Positions 10,194 through 22,427 of a stretch of 64,000 nucleotides of DNA are shown piece by piece (position 1 is the stretch's first letter; each line of letters starts with the position of its first letter). A program made the translations under genes and the position numbers. This stretch comes from Tetracentron sinense (taxonomy: Eukaryota; Streptophyta; Magnoliopsida; Trochodendrales; Trochodendraceae), in assembly GCA_015143295.1 (NCBI GenBank), contig CM026557.1, positions 26,197,760 to 26,261,759 of the forward strand, given 5' to 3'. A model generated the notes under the pieces. It searched no databases. It was not told the origin of the DNA and saw only the letters and a program-made list of their open reading frames with translations.

Positions 10194-10723
10194 CATATGC
10201 CGAGGTAGTAGACAAGACACTTTTGGCGGAGTCAAATTCTGAGGAATTCTTCAAGAGAAGAGGAATGGAGAAAGGTCAGTCCAGTAGTTCATGGGAGAAA
10301 AGAGCAAGGACTAGTTCTTATCAGTCTTCAGGGTCGACACCGTCACAAAGACTATATTCTGCACCACAGGCCCTCTGCCCTTTTGCCCCACCGACTTTTC
10401 GCCCGGCTACTACTCAGGGCCCTCGCCCTGCAGTGACTCAGGTCACGGGTTATGTACCTTCCACCTATTCTTATGATATCTGCACCCTTTGTGGAAGGAG
10501 GCATCCAGCAGGGGAGTGCCAGAAAGTTATGTGAAGCTGTTTTTATTGTGGCGACCAAGGCCATATAAATTGAGATTGTCCCCGTCATCACTTGCCGGCT
10601 CAGTCTCAGGGGAGTAGGCCCCCTGTTAGGCAGTCTTCACTGCAGAGCTCGTCTCAAGCATCGAGGCCCTCACCGTCTACTCGGCCGCCTCGTCAAGCAA
10701 CTCAAGGACGAGTTTTTGTATTG
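10194..10723 (+). pseudogene. gag: Element C gag, C-terminal part with zinc knuckles
   Basis: Continuation of gag of C beyond the solo LTR: TYAEVVDKTLLAESNSEEF, a Ser/Pro/Gln-rich linker, CTLCGRRHPAGEC, then a stop near 10532 followed by CFYCGDQGHIN. These are the paired cysteine motifs typical of this clade; the second is the CCHC nucleic-acid-binding knuckle, with its final Cys just after another stop. The frame runs on to QGRVFVL, the usual start of protease, and ends at the junction with the LTR of B. Confidence 0.7.
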
Positions 10724-11684
10724 AGGGACCCATGGGGTTGAAGAGGGGACTCTACGGAAGAGAAGGAGTCTAGGGTAGGCCCTAGGGGTGGCCTGGAGTG
10801 GGCCCCACAGTGAGCCAAAGTGACCTTGCTCGATTGTTGGTAATAGCGGTAGATGATCTACCGCCATTATGAATTGCTTTCTTTTTTTGAATTTTAGCCA
10901 TGGTTAGGCTTAACCCATGAACCTGGAAAGACTAGGTTAGACTCAGAGGGGTCTGGGGAGTCCAGTCCAGGCCCTGGAATGGAACAAGGCCCATCTAAAT
11001 GGGTTTAAATAGGCTGCAAACTAAAGGGCTAGGAATGGCGGTACTAAGTTTACCGTCATTCCTGGATTTGCTCGGTTTCAGGTTTATGCCCTCAAGGGCT
11101 GCACCATACGAGTTCCAGGGGTTCCCTCATGGATTGAGGACCCCCAGAAATGTTTGAGGTGGCCTGGAGAGCACGAGGAGAAGTGTTGTACCCGTAGGGA
11201 TTCCCCACACCTATGAAGAAGGTGGGAGAGACCCCTGTGTTGGGTTTGAACCACCACTAACAAAAAATAATGGAATAAAGTCCCCTGGAAATGACCAGGG
11301 GCTCACAATGGATGCAAAACAAAAGATGAAAATGGGGGTAGGGGATGCCCTACCCTACTGCTCTGTTCTTTGCCAAGAGGGCGGTGGCCGTTGGAGGTGC
11401 TGCACAGGGGCCATAGTCTTAGGGTTTAAGCCCTAAGGGCTCTAGGGCTAGGCTAAGGCTACAGTTTGGGGTTACCTAGAGTTAGGGTTTGATCTAGGGT
11501 TTTACTAGGGTTAGGTCATAGAGTTTAACTAGGGTTTACCTAGGGTGAGGGAGCTAACCTAGGGTTTATCTAAGGTTGAATCCTAGGGTTTAGCTAAGGT
11601 TTCACTAGGGTTTGTCTAGTGGTTTAAGGGGACTTGGTTTGGGGTAACCATGGTTAGATAGGGGTGTAAAAATTGGGTGCTTAC
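10724..11684 (-). repeat. Element B 3' LTR, inner part
   Basis: It matches 52030-53458 of the 5' LTR of B but lacks about 475 bp (52691-53166 of that copy), which include its TATA box. It contains two hairpins (10841-10870 and 11032-11064). An array of TAGGGTTT (telo-box AAACCCTA in element sense) lies at 11430-11620. In element sense the LTR begins TGTAAGCACCC at 11684. The boundary with C is uncertain by several bases. Confidence 0.75.
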
Positions 11685-11699
11685 AGTTGCCCCTCCTGA
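11685..11699 (-). other. Element B polypurine tract
   Basis: In minus sense a purine-rich string AGGAGGGGCAAC directly precedes the TGTAAGCACCC start of the 3' LTR. Element A has AAAGAGGGGCAGC at the same place. It primes plus-strand synthesis. Confidence 0.8.
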
Positions 11700-11974
11700 C
11701 CGAAGAATGCTAAGGTTGGCGATTCGAACGGCAAGGACTGGAATCATCCTATTTTTACACCGAGATTAGATCTTGGGGATGCAGTATAATGACATGTATG
11801 TATGTAGTGCAAAAAATGGTGAGTGCGATGAAGTGGCATGGGCACTGCTGGGGAAGAGCGAGTAGCTCAGTCTACTCACTGGGAATTGATGGGTACATGA
11901 ATGGCATGACCCGGAGGAACTAGCCGGAGGGATTTGATAAAATCGGTCAAAAGACACCCAGGGTGAGAACACAC

Positions 11975-12490
11975 AGGGTGTTGCAAGGGGGACATGCAAG
12001 GTGTCAACAAAGTGTGTTATGTCGATGCTCACCTGGGATGTTGCGGACACCCGGGGTGTCGGAGGAGAGACATGCAGGAGGTAATATTGTGTTATGACGA
12101 GATTATCAAGGAGCATATAGGATGTCGGGGACACGTAGGGGTGTCGAGAGGGAGACATATAGGAGGTAATGCTGTGGTATGACGAGATTGTCAAGGAGCA
12201 TACAGGATGTCGGGGACATATAGGGGTGTCGAAGGGAGACATGCAGGAGGTAATGTTACGGTATGGCGAGATTTTCAAGGAGCATACAGGATGTCAGGGA
12301 CACACAGGGGTGTCGAAGGGAGACATGCAAGAGGTAATACTACGGTATGATGAGATTGTCAAGGAGCATACATGAAGTCGAGGACACATGGGGGTGTCGA
12401 AGAGGTGACATGCAGGAGGTATGCTGCAGTATGACGAGATTGTCAATGAGCATATAGGATGTCGAGGACACAAGGGGGTGTCACAAGGGT
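11975..12490 (-). repeat. 84-bp tandem repeat in the 3' UTR of element B
   Basis: About five to six copies of a unit of 84-85 bp, with marker GACATGCAGGAGGTAAT near 12069, 12154, 12238, 12322 and 12407. The unit is related to the 70-bp unit of element A (47440-48000), which lacks some 14 bp in its middle. Tandem repeats in the 3' UTR are known in Tat-clade elements and can seed satellites. Confidence 0.85.
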
Positions 12491-14499
12491 TTGCGGCATG
12501 GCTCGGAGGTACTCGTTAGATTGATATTGGTATGGCCGAGAGGCGCTGGATTTTTGATCAAGTTGATTGATGCTGAGGAATTTGGTCATGGAGTGTGACG
12601 CTATGCAGGGATGTCATGCAAGGGATAAAGGTAAGGATGCTTTCCCATGACTCTATTGATTGTGACTTACGGGGGTGCATGGTGTCAGTTTTTTCTGCTT
12701 TGTCTTGCCGAAGCTGCTCAGTGAAAGTTGGTACGACCAAGTCTGGATGCCAAAAGTTCTACTTTGAAAAATGCTTTTTAGAAAAGTGTTTGGACTTTTG
12801 CAAAGAGTTTTTGATTTTGACAGAAAGAAAGCTTAGCATTTTTAGATTTGCCAGGGAATTGCCTTCGTCAGGGCTTGAGGATTTGTAATCTGTTTTTCAC
12901 TCTCAGAGAGTGGAGCATGACCCAAAAGAGGCTTTGTCACCACTGGGGATGTCCATGGGTAGACCTGTTTGTCTTACCACTGCTGGAGATTGGATTCTGG
13001 TTAGGGAGAAGCTTACTAGGGAGCAAATTGGATGCTTCTATACTCTTGTTAGGGAGAGCGCTTGTAAAAAGCAATTGGAGGCTTCTACTAGGGGGTCCAT
13101 TGGAGAATGTGACACTATTGAATACTGCTGCTGGGGATCTGTTGGCTTTTAGCTGGAGATTACCTTGTTGAAGGCTGACAATTGCTACTTGGGAAATTGT
13201 GGCTTCTGCTGGGGACTACTGCTTGGGAATCCATTGTCAGAAGTTCAGTGAGACTGCTTGCTGCCTGGTTCTGTTGCCAAACTGCTCTTCAGCTTTTCTC
13301 CCTTTTTTACCATTGGTATGACCAAGTCATGGGGTTCACATAATTTTTTCGCAATGAAACCATTGCCGATTTTCCTCATGCCTGCGAAGCTGGTTGCTTT
13401 TTGTCCCTTTTTTACCCCTAGTCGCAAGACTAGGTTTGGGGTCATGTGATTTTTGCGTAATGAACCATCGTCGGTTTTCACTCATGCCTGCAAATTATTG
13501 GAGAAAATTGGTCTTCTCCCGTCATTGCCTTGAATGGTGCTCCTCTGGGGATTTATGGAGACTATGATTCCGCTGATGATATAGATGTGATATTGCACTT
13601 GCACTTGTAGCTTCTAGTGGATCTAGAAGGACTTAGAGTAGGACGAAATATAGGCTAAGGGACTGAAGTTTGGGACACTTTAAGATTTCTCCTGTTGTAG
13701 TTGATTTGCACTCCCTTGGAGATTTGTTTTGTCATAGTTGATTTTCACTCTCTCGGGGGGCACTCCCATTGCAGATTTGTACTTTTGGGATTCCCGATGG
13801 GATTTTTTATTTTTTTTGGCTCCGTCGGGGAATTCGAGAGAGGTTTTCTCTGCTGGGGAAGGTGAGAGAGGTTGTCTCTGCTGAGGAGAGACAGGTTGTC
13901 TTTGCTCGAGGATTGTTTTTCAGGAGAGGTTGTCCCTAAAAGGACAGTGTCCGGAGAGGTTGTCTCTGTGGGGGAGTCTCTGGCTTTGTAAATGTTTCAA
14001 CTTCTATTTTGGGCTTTTCTTTGATGGAAATTTGTTCCCTTGAAAGTTGACTTAACTGGGGGAAAGTTGAGAGAATTTTGCCTTGCTGGACTCTGTGGGG
14101 AGAGGTTTTTAGAGAGACTTTGGTTCTATTGGAGATGGTTTGACTCTGCATGGGGAAGTCAGGGGATATATGACTCTTCTGGGGAGAAGTTGCTTCACAA
14201 AAGAAAGTTGGGGGAGGTATGATCCCCTTTTGTGACCGCACCTGATTTGTCAGGTTGCCTATGTACCCTTTACAAGATCAGGTTATGACGTAGTTCAGGC
14301 ATATACCATAGGTTGGCGAGGGAGGATGTCCCTGAAAATGTTTTATGAAAGAAGGGATGTTAGGCTCGAGAGGCTAACTAGCAGATTTCATTGATTTGTA
14401 GAATGAGTTACATGGCTGGGGATAAAGAGTGTGCCAAAGATGGCCTCCTGTAATTTCTCAGAGAAACTACAAGTGCAAAGCGCCTATCAGATCTAGACC
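12491..14499 (-). other. Element B 3' UTR, non-coding
   Basis: No credible gene; short open frames here are not conserved in element A. It has two copies of a segment around GACCAAGTCATGGGG and CGCAAGACTAGG (about 13315-13500), and repeated GAGAGGTTGTCTCTGCTGGG strings (13840-13990). In minus sense the latter read CCCCAGCAGA, complementary to the PBS. Element A has the same arrangement. Confidence 0.6.
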
Positions 14500-15580
14500 C
14501 TAAGTGTAGTATCGTTTAACTTTGTCCATCTTGACAGGCTCTGGGAGGTCTTCGTCATCCATACGTCTAAGTCAAAGGGCGCCGCCTGAGAATTTGTCTC
14601 GGACGATGTATGGGCCTTCGTAATTGGGGGTAAACTTACCCCTTGGGTCAGGGCGATTTGGCAACATTTTTCGGAGAACTAGGTCACCGATCTCAATGGT
14701 TCGTGGTTTGAATTTCTTGTTGAATGCCCTAGCCATGCGCTTCTGATAGGCCTGAGAGTGATTGATGGCTTTCAGTCGCCGCTCTTCGATCAGATTCAGC
14801 TGCTCATACCGGGCTTGTGCCTATTCTGCCTCTGAGAGTTCTACTTTCATTAGTACCTGGAGTGATGAAACTTATACTTCGATGGGGAGGACTGCTTCCA
14901 TACCATAAGCCAGAGAGAATGGGGTTGGCCCAGTTGAAGTTTGGATGGACGTTCTGTAGGCCATGAGAGCATATGGTGGCATCTCATGCCAGGCAGAGTA
15001 ATTGGTTGCCATCTTCTCTATGATTTTCTTCATATTCTTGTTAGCGGCTTCAACTGCACCATTGGTCTATGACTTTTACGACGTAGAGTTGTGATGTTGA
15101 ATCTTAAACTTCTGGTAGAGATCAATCATTCCTTTGTTGCAGAAGTTGAGAGCATTGTTGGTTATAATCTCATATGGGACTCCATATCGACAGATGATAT
15201 CCTGTTTCAGAAAATGCTGAACCACTGTGGCTGTGACATTGGCATAAGAGGCTACCTTGATCCATTTTGTAAAGTAATCGATTACTACTAGAATGAATCG
15301 ATGTCCGTTTGATGCTTTCGAAGCTATGAGTTCAATGACGTCAATACCCCAAGATGAGACTAGCTAAGGAGCAGTAAGGTTGTGTAGCCTGGTTGGCGGT
15401 GCATTGACCCTGTCGGCATAGATTTGGCACTGGTGGCACTTCTGTACATGCTTATAACAGTCTGATTCCATTGTGGACCAGTAGTAGCCCAGTCTCAATA
15501 TCTTCTTAGACATCATTAGCCCATTCATATGCAGACAAAGTTCCTCTGTGAACTTCTTCGACTACCTGTGCTGCTTCACT
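14500..15580 (-). pseudogene. int: Element B integrase (decayed)
   Basis: Stop at 14500-14502. On the minus strand I read an HHCC zinc-binding end with KHVQKCHQCQIYADR (near 15410-15460), a core with DYFTKW, ICRYGVPYEI and NGAVEAAN (about 14900-15310), and a C-terminal part ending EPVKMDKVKRYYT. Several stops and frameshifts break the frame. The enzyme would insert the cDNA in the nucleus. In element A the first Cys of the CHQC pair is Tyr, while here both are kept. Confidence 0.75.
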
Positions 15581-16222
15581 GGTATCTAGGCATCTGAGAC
15601 AGAGTAGGTTCAGCGACCTTTTGTACAAGATTCCTTTGGAGAGGATGAACTGAATGACTAGTCTTCTGATTGCCCTACAGTCTGTTTTGGTAGCATCAAG
15701 TGGAAAGGTCCCGTCCTCGAGGTATTGCTTGATGTCTGCGTACCAAGGCTTGTTGTATGATACCTCTTCAATCTAAAGATAGTAGGCAGGCTGATCCTGC
15801 TGCTGGATCTTGATCGGCTAGAGCATGATGCCTATGAGGATCTGAACCAAGGAAGCGAGAGTAACCAGTGCATCGGTGAATCTGTTGTGGTTCTTGGACC
15901 TGTGACTGATGCTGATTCTTCTGAATTGAGTGATTAACATATTGAGGTAGGCCAAGTACGGGACTAGCCTTGTGTCTCAGATGGCTCAAGATTTATTTGC
16001 CTGATAGATTACCAAGGATGAGTCACCGTAGACGTCTACCTCTTTGATCCCGATGTCTAGGGCTTCTTTCAGTCCGGCTATGCATGTCTCGTATTCTGCT
16101 TCGTTGTTTGAGCACATGAATTTCAGCTTGACTGAGATAGGGAGGTGTGCTCCCTTGGGTGAGATCAGGACTGCTTTTACCCCATGCCCATGACTATTAA
16201 CGGCTCTGTCGAAGTATAACTC
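15581..16222 (-). pseudogene. aRH: Element B second (archaeal-type) RNase H and linker
   Basis: In minus sense from 16222: ELYFDRA, then GAKAV-like and SNNEAEYE, DVYGDSSLVI and RFTDALVTLA, the motifs of the additional RNase H domain found after the normal one in Tat-clade elements. Stops replace residues that are Trp and Arg in element A (SWAIREAR). The linker to integrase lies at 15581-15800. The first acidic residue, in YFD, is kept. Confidence 0.7.
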
Positions 16223-17930
16223 TCAACCGAGGTACTGCTGTTCTTCTGCTTCTGCATACAAGATGACTTTGTATGGAAACTGATCATGTACTGAAACATA
16301 GTCTTGTGTTGGACTGTGGGCAAGGTGATCTGCAATCACTTGCCCCTTGATTGACTTCTGAGTCATGTACATGATGTCAAATTTAGACAACATCATAAGC
16401 CATCGGACAGTCTTTCCGGTGGTGGCTGGCTTTTCCAGTAGGTATTTGAGTGGGTCCATCTGGGAGATCAGGATTGTCAGATAAGAAAGCAGATAGTGCC
16501 GAAGACGCTGAGTAGCCCAGACCAGCGCCAAACAAGTTTTCTCGAGTGGGCTGTACCTCTCCTCATACTCTAGCAGGTGTTTACTAATGTAGTAGATGGC
16601 TTGCTCTGTTTTGACTGTCTCGTTATGTTGTGCTAGGACGCACCCTATGGAGGTCTCTTGTACTGAGATGTATAGTAGCAGTGGCTGTTATAGTGTTGGA
16701 GGCACAAGTACTGGAGGATTGAGAAGATATTGCTTTATTCTGTCAAAGGCTTCTTGATACTCGTCTGTCCAAACTGTTGGTACATTTTTCCAGAGAAGCT
16801 TAAAGATCAGCTTGTATATCGGAGTGAGCTAAGAGATGAATCGGCTGATGTACTGAATTCTACCCAAGAACCCGTGGATTTCCTTTTTAGTTTGGGGAGT
16901 TGGCATTTCGATGATAGCCTTAGCTTTGGCTGGATCGATCTCGATGTCTCTCTTGCTGACTATGAAACCAAGAAGCTTTCCTGATGAGGCTCCAAAGGCA
17001 CATTTGGCTAAATTCAGTCTCAGACCGAACTCTCTGAGTCTGTCACAGAGTCTCTTCAGGTCTTCAAGGTGCTACCGGGAAGTATGTGATTTGATGATCA
17101 TGTCATCCACATAGATTTCAGTTGACTTGTGGATCATGTCATGGAATAGTGCTGTCATAGCCCTTTGGTAGGTTGCCCCTGTGTTCTTGAGTCCGAAAGG
17201 CAATACCTTGTAGCAGAATGTGCCCCAAGGTGTGATGAAAGAGGTCTTCTCCATGTCTTCCTCCGTTATTCTAATTTGGTTATATCCGAAGAAACCATCC
17301 ATGAATGAGAGGGTCTCATGCCCTACAGTGTTTGTCGACCAGAATGTCGATGTGCGGGAGAGGGAAGTTGTCTTTAGGGCTGGCCTTATTCAGATTTCGG
17401 TAGTTAATGCATATTCGGACCTTTCCTCCTTCTTGGGTACTAGTACAATATTGGCTAACCACTCAGGATAGGTTGCTACTGCCAGGAAACCTGCTTCGAT
17501 CTACTTCTCTACCTCTTTTTTGACCTTCTGTGACCATTGGAGTCTCATCCGTCTCAGTTTTCGCTTGACTGGTCTGACGTCAGGATTCAGGGGTAGTCTG
17601 TGTACCACCAATGCCGGGTCTAGGTCGGACATATCTGCATATGACCTGGCAAAGACGTCATTGTAGCTTCTTAAGAAGTTGATCATGTCTGCTCTTTACT
17701 ACGGGCTCATGGTTGTGCCGATCTTGAATAGCTAGAGATTATCTGCGGATCCCAAGTTCACTGTCTTGGTATCCTCCATGTTTGATAGTAGTAGCCTTTC
17801 ACTGTGTTCCAGGAGGTCCAGAATCTCCTGAGGTGGTTCCTCTTCCTGTTCTGATTCATACTCTACTTCTGAGAGTTCAAAGACGGTTTGAGGGGTAGCC
17901 CTGTTAAATGTGATTTCCTGGCAAATCAAT
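16223..17930 (-). pseudogene. rt: Element B reverse transcriptase and RNase H
   Basis: Minus-strand frames carry ATPQTVFELSEVEYESEQEEEP, FLRSYNDVFARSYADM, MDGFFGYNQI, PFGLKNTGATYQRAM and the catalytic YVDDM (plus position about 17097-17115). RNase H follows, with ALVWATQRLRHYL and PLKYLLEKPA. Three larger open pieces remain (17501-17929 in two frames, 17072-17302, 16223-16531); stops and frameshifts separate them. The protein would copy element RNA into DNA inside particles. Confidence 0.85.
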
Positions 17931-18216
17931 TAGCTTAAGTTCAATATGCTTATGTTTTTTTGTTTTTGTTGGCTTCAGGACACTGGGCCTTTCAGGAGAA
18001 GAGTCTGTGTGATTTCGTCATCAGCTGATATGAAATGTTTGTTTGTTTTGAAAACATGATTTTTGAGTCAAAACATCTGATTTTCATTGACAACATAGAT
18101 GACTGTTTACAAAAATGACTCAAACAAAAAGAGGCCGACAGTGGCCTGACATTTGGATTTTACAACGGGAGCGAAAAGAGATATAGATGGAGGAGAAGGG
18201 TGATGCTTGGTCACTA
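17931..18216 (-). other. Intron-like spacer between protease/G-patch and RT of B
   Basis: This segment is non-coding, but clearly alignable with 39690-39965 of element A, including a hairpin AGGCC-ACTGTC-GGCCT followed by T-rich sequence (18130-18146 in plus coordinates). Ogre elements are known to carry an intron between protease and RT; this is the expected place. Confidence 0.5.
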
Positions 18217-18735
18217 CTAGCTTGGATCAACTTGTCCTGCACTGTGCTTGTCCCAGCCTTGAATGACTATAATGGTGAGAGCCTCAGTCCACAAATGGAT
18301 TAGTAGCTGGCAACTGGATGACGCTTCAGCGCTGTTGGAGAGGGTACAGACTTGTTCTCTTGCTAGATCTTTTACTTCGGTAGCATCTTCGACAGTTAGC
18401 TTGTTGAACATCGTGGCCATGTTGAACACTTCTGTGTCTGGAATTTCTGAAGATTCGGCACTGGGGTGAGGTGTTAAGGCAATGGGTGCAAAAGGTGTAG
18501 TATCCGGGTAGGGTTAGAAGGTTCCAACTGGGAAAGTTATGGAGATGTGGGGTCGAGGTTCTGGTTTCGCCGATCGGCTGCTCTTCCGTGTTAGCTTGGA
18601 GAGATAGTCCTCAAACTTGGGTTTGTAACCCAATCTAAAGGGCGGAGTGTAGCGAGGAGGTAGGTATCTCTTTTTCATTCCTTGATTCCTGCTTCCCAGG
18701 CCTGAACCGGGTTGGTAGTTCATCTTGGCCATCAT
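18217..18735 (-). pseudogene. Element B G-patch segment and linker
   Basis: From 18735 down, minus sense: MMAKMNYQPGSGLGSRNQG, the glycine-rich G-patch signature, then LGYKP and a linker with VEDATEVKDLAREQVCTL. The G-patch is an RNA-associated motif seen between protease and RT in Tat-clade polyproteins. A stop or frameshift lies between the G-patch ORF (18514-18735) and the linker ORF (18217-18429). Confidence 0.7.
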
Positions 18736-18795
18736 CTTGACAAATGGCGGTAGCTATTTCCTGTTTTGTTCTTTTATCTGGGTGATAGAATTGAA

Positions 18796-19646
18796 CTACT
18801 CAAATTGATATGTCATGAAGGCAGAGCCCTGTCCTAGCTCCTGGATGTCTCCTAGGGTACTTGCCAATTCTTCTGATGTGATCACGACCATGTGGTCATC
18901 CTGGATAAACTTGATTATTTGGTGGAGTGAAGAGGGAATGGCTCCAACCGTGTGGATCCACGGCCTCCCAAGGAGCAAGGTGAATGAGGCTGGTACATTC
19001 ACGACTTGAAAATTTGTAGTGAAATGTGTAGGTCCGACCCTAATGGTTAAGTTGATGTCGCCCAGATTTTGTCTTGTCGAGTTGTCAAAAGCCCTGATTG
19101 TGATGGGTCTCTTCTTTACTGACTAAGATCCATACCTAAGCTTTGGAGTGTAGATAAAGTGCAGACATTTAGGCCGGAGCCGTTGTCGATGAGCACAGGG
19201 GATAAGGTTCTGTCCATGTACTGTATTGTGATGTAGAGTGCTTGGGTGTGGTCCCTGTTGCCGTCTAGTATTTCTTCTTCTGTAAATGAGATAACTTTTT
19301 GCTCTAATACTTGCCCCACCATATGCCCTACCTTTTCCGGTGTAATGCTTGGTGTTACATGGACATTGTTAAATACCCGGAGAAACTGCTTTCGGTGATG
19401 CTCAGAAGTCAGAAGGAGACCCATGATGGAGATCTGGGTAGGTGTCTTGCTCAACTGTTGTGCCATATTGAATTCTTCTACCTTCTTCAATATTTTTAGC
19501 AGGACTGCAGAGTCTGCTGCTTCCTTCATTGGGTTTGGTACCCTTGCTTTCTCTGCCTCTTTGTCTTTCCCTTTTGCCAGCTCAACTACTAGAGGTTGGT
19601 ACACCCGGCCCAATCGGGTGAGATTGACTATGCTTTTACTCTCCAT
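18796..19646 (-). pseudogene. pr: Element B aspartic protease
   Basis: The frame at 19646-19116 ends with LSPVLIDNGSGLNVCTLSTLQ, where DNGS is the position of the protease active-site loop (here described as DNG). The next frame (19002-18796) has NVPASFTLLLGRPWIH, the flap-side LLGRPW motif of this clade, and ELGQGSAF. A stop follows SLGMDLSQ. Upstream in the same ORF is a Gag-linker with EHHRKQFLRVFNN. It would cut the polyprotein. Confidence 0.75.
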
Positions 19647-20211
19647 GATGAGAGAGTGAGGAGCGGGTACATGGTCAAGGGTGAAAGGCTAAGGGGGGAT
19701 GTAAGAGATCCTGACAGGGCCAATGTAGGTGAAGGCTTGAGCTGGTGCTGTGGGCCAATTAGTGGGACAGGGGATTGTGTAGACAATCTGCTCTTCTACA
19801 GGTTCAAGAGCGGGGATCCGTACTGGGGCCTGGATGGCTTGGATGTTTGATGAAGGAAGGGGATTATGACAGGGTGTCGGTAAGAGGGCCTGATGATGCC
19901 ATCATCGACTGCTGGTGCGAAGGGTCCTGGCTGCCCTACCCCAGGATCTTCCCACTGAATGAAGTTGACTTGATTATTGTGTGGGCAGTGGTGCCTGGGT
20001 AATGCTAGTGCTACTAGGGGCCAGCTCAACTCTTTCGTCATCCAAGAGATCTTGGATGGTGCACTTCAGGCCAATGCAGTAGTCAGTAGCATGGCCTGAG
20101 CCTTGATGGAAGGCGCAGTGATGATCGGCTCTGTAGTTTTTGTTTTGTTTGTCGAGAGGTAAGAGAGGAGTAGGGTCTCTCAAGGTGAGAAGACCTTGCT
20201 TAGTTAAAAGT
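19647..20211 (-). pseudogene. gag: Element B gag, C-terminal part
   Basis: Minus-strand frame 20183-19974 reads DPTPLLPLDKQ and CAFHQGSGHATDYCIGLK, a half zinc-knuckle-like motif (CxxH...H...C) usual at this place in Tat Gag, then IQDLLDDERVELAP. It is cut at about 20212 by a solo LTR and continues at 22428. The sequence between 19647 and 19973 is a broken Pro-rich linker. Confidence 0.65.
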
Positions 20212-20215
20212 TCTA

Positions 20216-22422
20216 AAATATAACTAAGTGAATAGTGAAGGGGGATCCGGATAAAAATTTATGCAGAAACTGGATCCCCTAGATCTTAACACCATAAAAA
20301 GCATCAAAATTATCTAAGAGTTTCAATCATATCACCTCAGTGAATGTTTTTCACCGGTGAAGCTTAATCCACTCGAATCGTCAGAACTCTTTGTAGAGAT
20401 TTCTCTGAAAAAATACTAGAAGCTCGATCCTTGTTCTTCGCTATCCCCACGAAGCTTTAGAATCTCCTTTGGAATTATAGAAGCAAGAGGAAGAAGATGG
20501 ATCAATGGTGTAGACCTTCTATCACCAATAATACTAAGGTTCAAAACCCTAGATTTGCAAAACCCAACTAGGACCACCAATAGAGCTCACGAAAATCCCT
20601 AGGGGTCTACCCTACGGCTCATGGTTTGGAGAGAGAGAGAGGAGAGGAGAGAAAAAATTCTGGATAGTTCTACTTAATGGTCTACGGTGTTGGAGTATTT
20701 ATAGACTAGGATTTTCTCCTAATCTTACTCCAACTTGATCTTATCTAGTAGGATTTATTAATTAACAATAACTCTTATTATTAATTAAATAAACTCCTAC
20801 TTAATCTATAACTACTTTAGTTATAGTAATCTTATTAATTAAAGAGTCCCTATTATAAGAGGATTCCTTAATTAAAAGAGATAAGTCAACATCCTACACC
20901 AAAGTAGGAAACCTAGTCAAACTAGGAATCCACAAGGGGGGCGTGAGCTTCTATGGGGTGTGGGATTTGAGGAGTTAAAACTCCTTATTGTAATCTAATT
21001 ACAATAACATCTTAATCCTAATTGCAATCCAACACTTGGATTTTAATTCCATAATAAAAGGAATTATATTTCAATAATTATTCAATTAAACAAATCCTAA
21101 TCCAATTAGGATTCCTCAAGTGGGCGCCCCACCCTAGGGTTTAAACCCATGGGCTTTGGCCCATATTAAAGGTCCATTTTAATGGGTTTATGGATATGGG
21201 TCAAATCCATTTCCCCTTTAATTATGTTAATCAAATAATTACTAAAATAATCCCTTAGTTTAAATTAACAATTAATTTAAACAATAGATTAACTATTAAT
21301 CTATTTAATTAAATGATTAACTTTTAATCACTTAAAATAATTGATTAACTTTTAATCAATTATTGATCTTGTATTTTTTATGTGAGCACCTCCACAGATT
21401 GCTCTGGGACATTCTTACCCTAGCTTATCCAATATTATCCCATTGACCCTAAATGAAAATTACATTGGAATTACAAGTGACGTGAGATATCCATGTTGTA
21501 ATTGAATCTCAGTGTATGAACATTAACCATTACGGATCCCACCACATGAACTTTTAAATTCGATTTATCCTTCCAAATACATTATCCCTAATGGGCCTTC
21601 GAGATTGACATACTATCTAACCCATAGCCCATTGCAAATCATCCAGGTTTCCAAGACTTATGATTAAGTCATGAGAAACAATTTCTCATGAAAAACATTT
21701 TGAAAAAAATCATTTTGTAAGTATAATACATTTTAATAAAAGTATATTTCAAAACTTATTTTGTTTTCAAAATCACCTGCGCAGGATTTGAACTTAATCA
21801 ACTGTCTTACCCGGAACTTGGATAATCTCTCAAATTAATGAGCATGGATTTCTTGTTTGAAATTCATCATGACTCGAACAACTTTCTGACTATCCAACTG
21901 TCACTGTATTGTATTCCCTAAGTTAGAAAATACGTTGGTGGAATCAAAACAGTCAGATCATTGCCCAGTTATAGATGAACTCATCAGATCTAAGGATCAT
22001 CGAAACTGTTCAATGTGAATGAGAGACCAAATATCTGATAGTATGTTTATGCAAGAGGTCTCTCATTGAATGCAATCAATCAGTTTACATTTAAGCACCC
22101 ATATGTTGATGTGTAGTCTCCACTACAATAGTTGGAGATAGAACTACATCTCAACTATTGAGAACATCTTAGCATTCTGGCAGCCATATAAGTGAAGTGT
22201 CCAGCTTCATCCACAACTGTGACTATATAAGGTATAAGGAACTGGAAAGTTATATCTACCTGTGATAATCTAATCACATAACTTTCCTACAATATATCCT
22301 ATGGACCTTTATCGATATCTCATATTGTATAGATCATCTCATGATCATGGTCAATTACCTATAATGAATACACAATAGATTAAGAAGAAGCATTTATTAA
22401 TCAAATTAATAAGGTTCTAACA
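20216..22422 (-). mobile_element. Solo LTR, 2.2-kb family relative (copy 3)
   Basis: About 2207 bp, splitting gag of B between residues reading LTKQ and the upstream part. In minus sense it starts TGTTAGAACC at 22422; the other end is not a clean CA. Flanks TTCTA (20211-20215) and ATCTA (22423-22427) match at 4 of 5 bases. A minus-sense TATAAATA box lies near 20697-20705. Length, general layout and some internal strings resemble the copies at 135-2327 and 42593-44786, but it is much more diverged, so it is probably a related subfamily. The left boundary is uncertain by some bases. Confidence 0.7.
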
Positions 22423-22427
22423 ATCTA

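Larger units (their letters stand above)
4317..10724 (+). mobile_element. Truncated Tekay/Del-type chromovirus element C
   Basis: A plus-strand gypsy element made of a 5' LTR, an iMet-type PBS and a gag region, with a solo LTR inside gag. The right end breaks off in sequence reading QGRVFVL, where gag should pass into protease, and abuts the LTR of B near 10724. Protease, RT, integrase and 3' LTR are missing. Compared with the 5' LTR of B, about 255 bp of host LTR (51775-52029) are also missing at the insertion, so a deletion removed the right part of C together with adjoining host DNA. Confidence 0.75.

Noticed and set aside
12595-13171. Overlapping ORFs in the 3' UTR of element B
   Set aside because: They run antisense to the element, and element A does not keep the frames.
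18130-18146. Possible tRNA or small RNA gene in spacers
   Set aside because: I looked for tRNA-like arms and Pol III boxes in the non-coding stretches and saw none beyond the PBS segments, which only copy a tRNA end.
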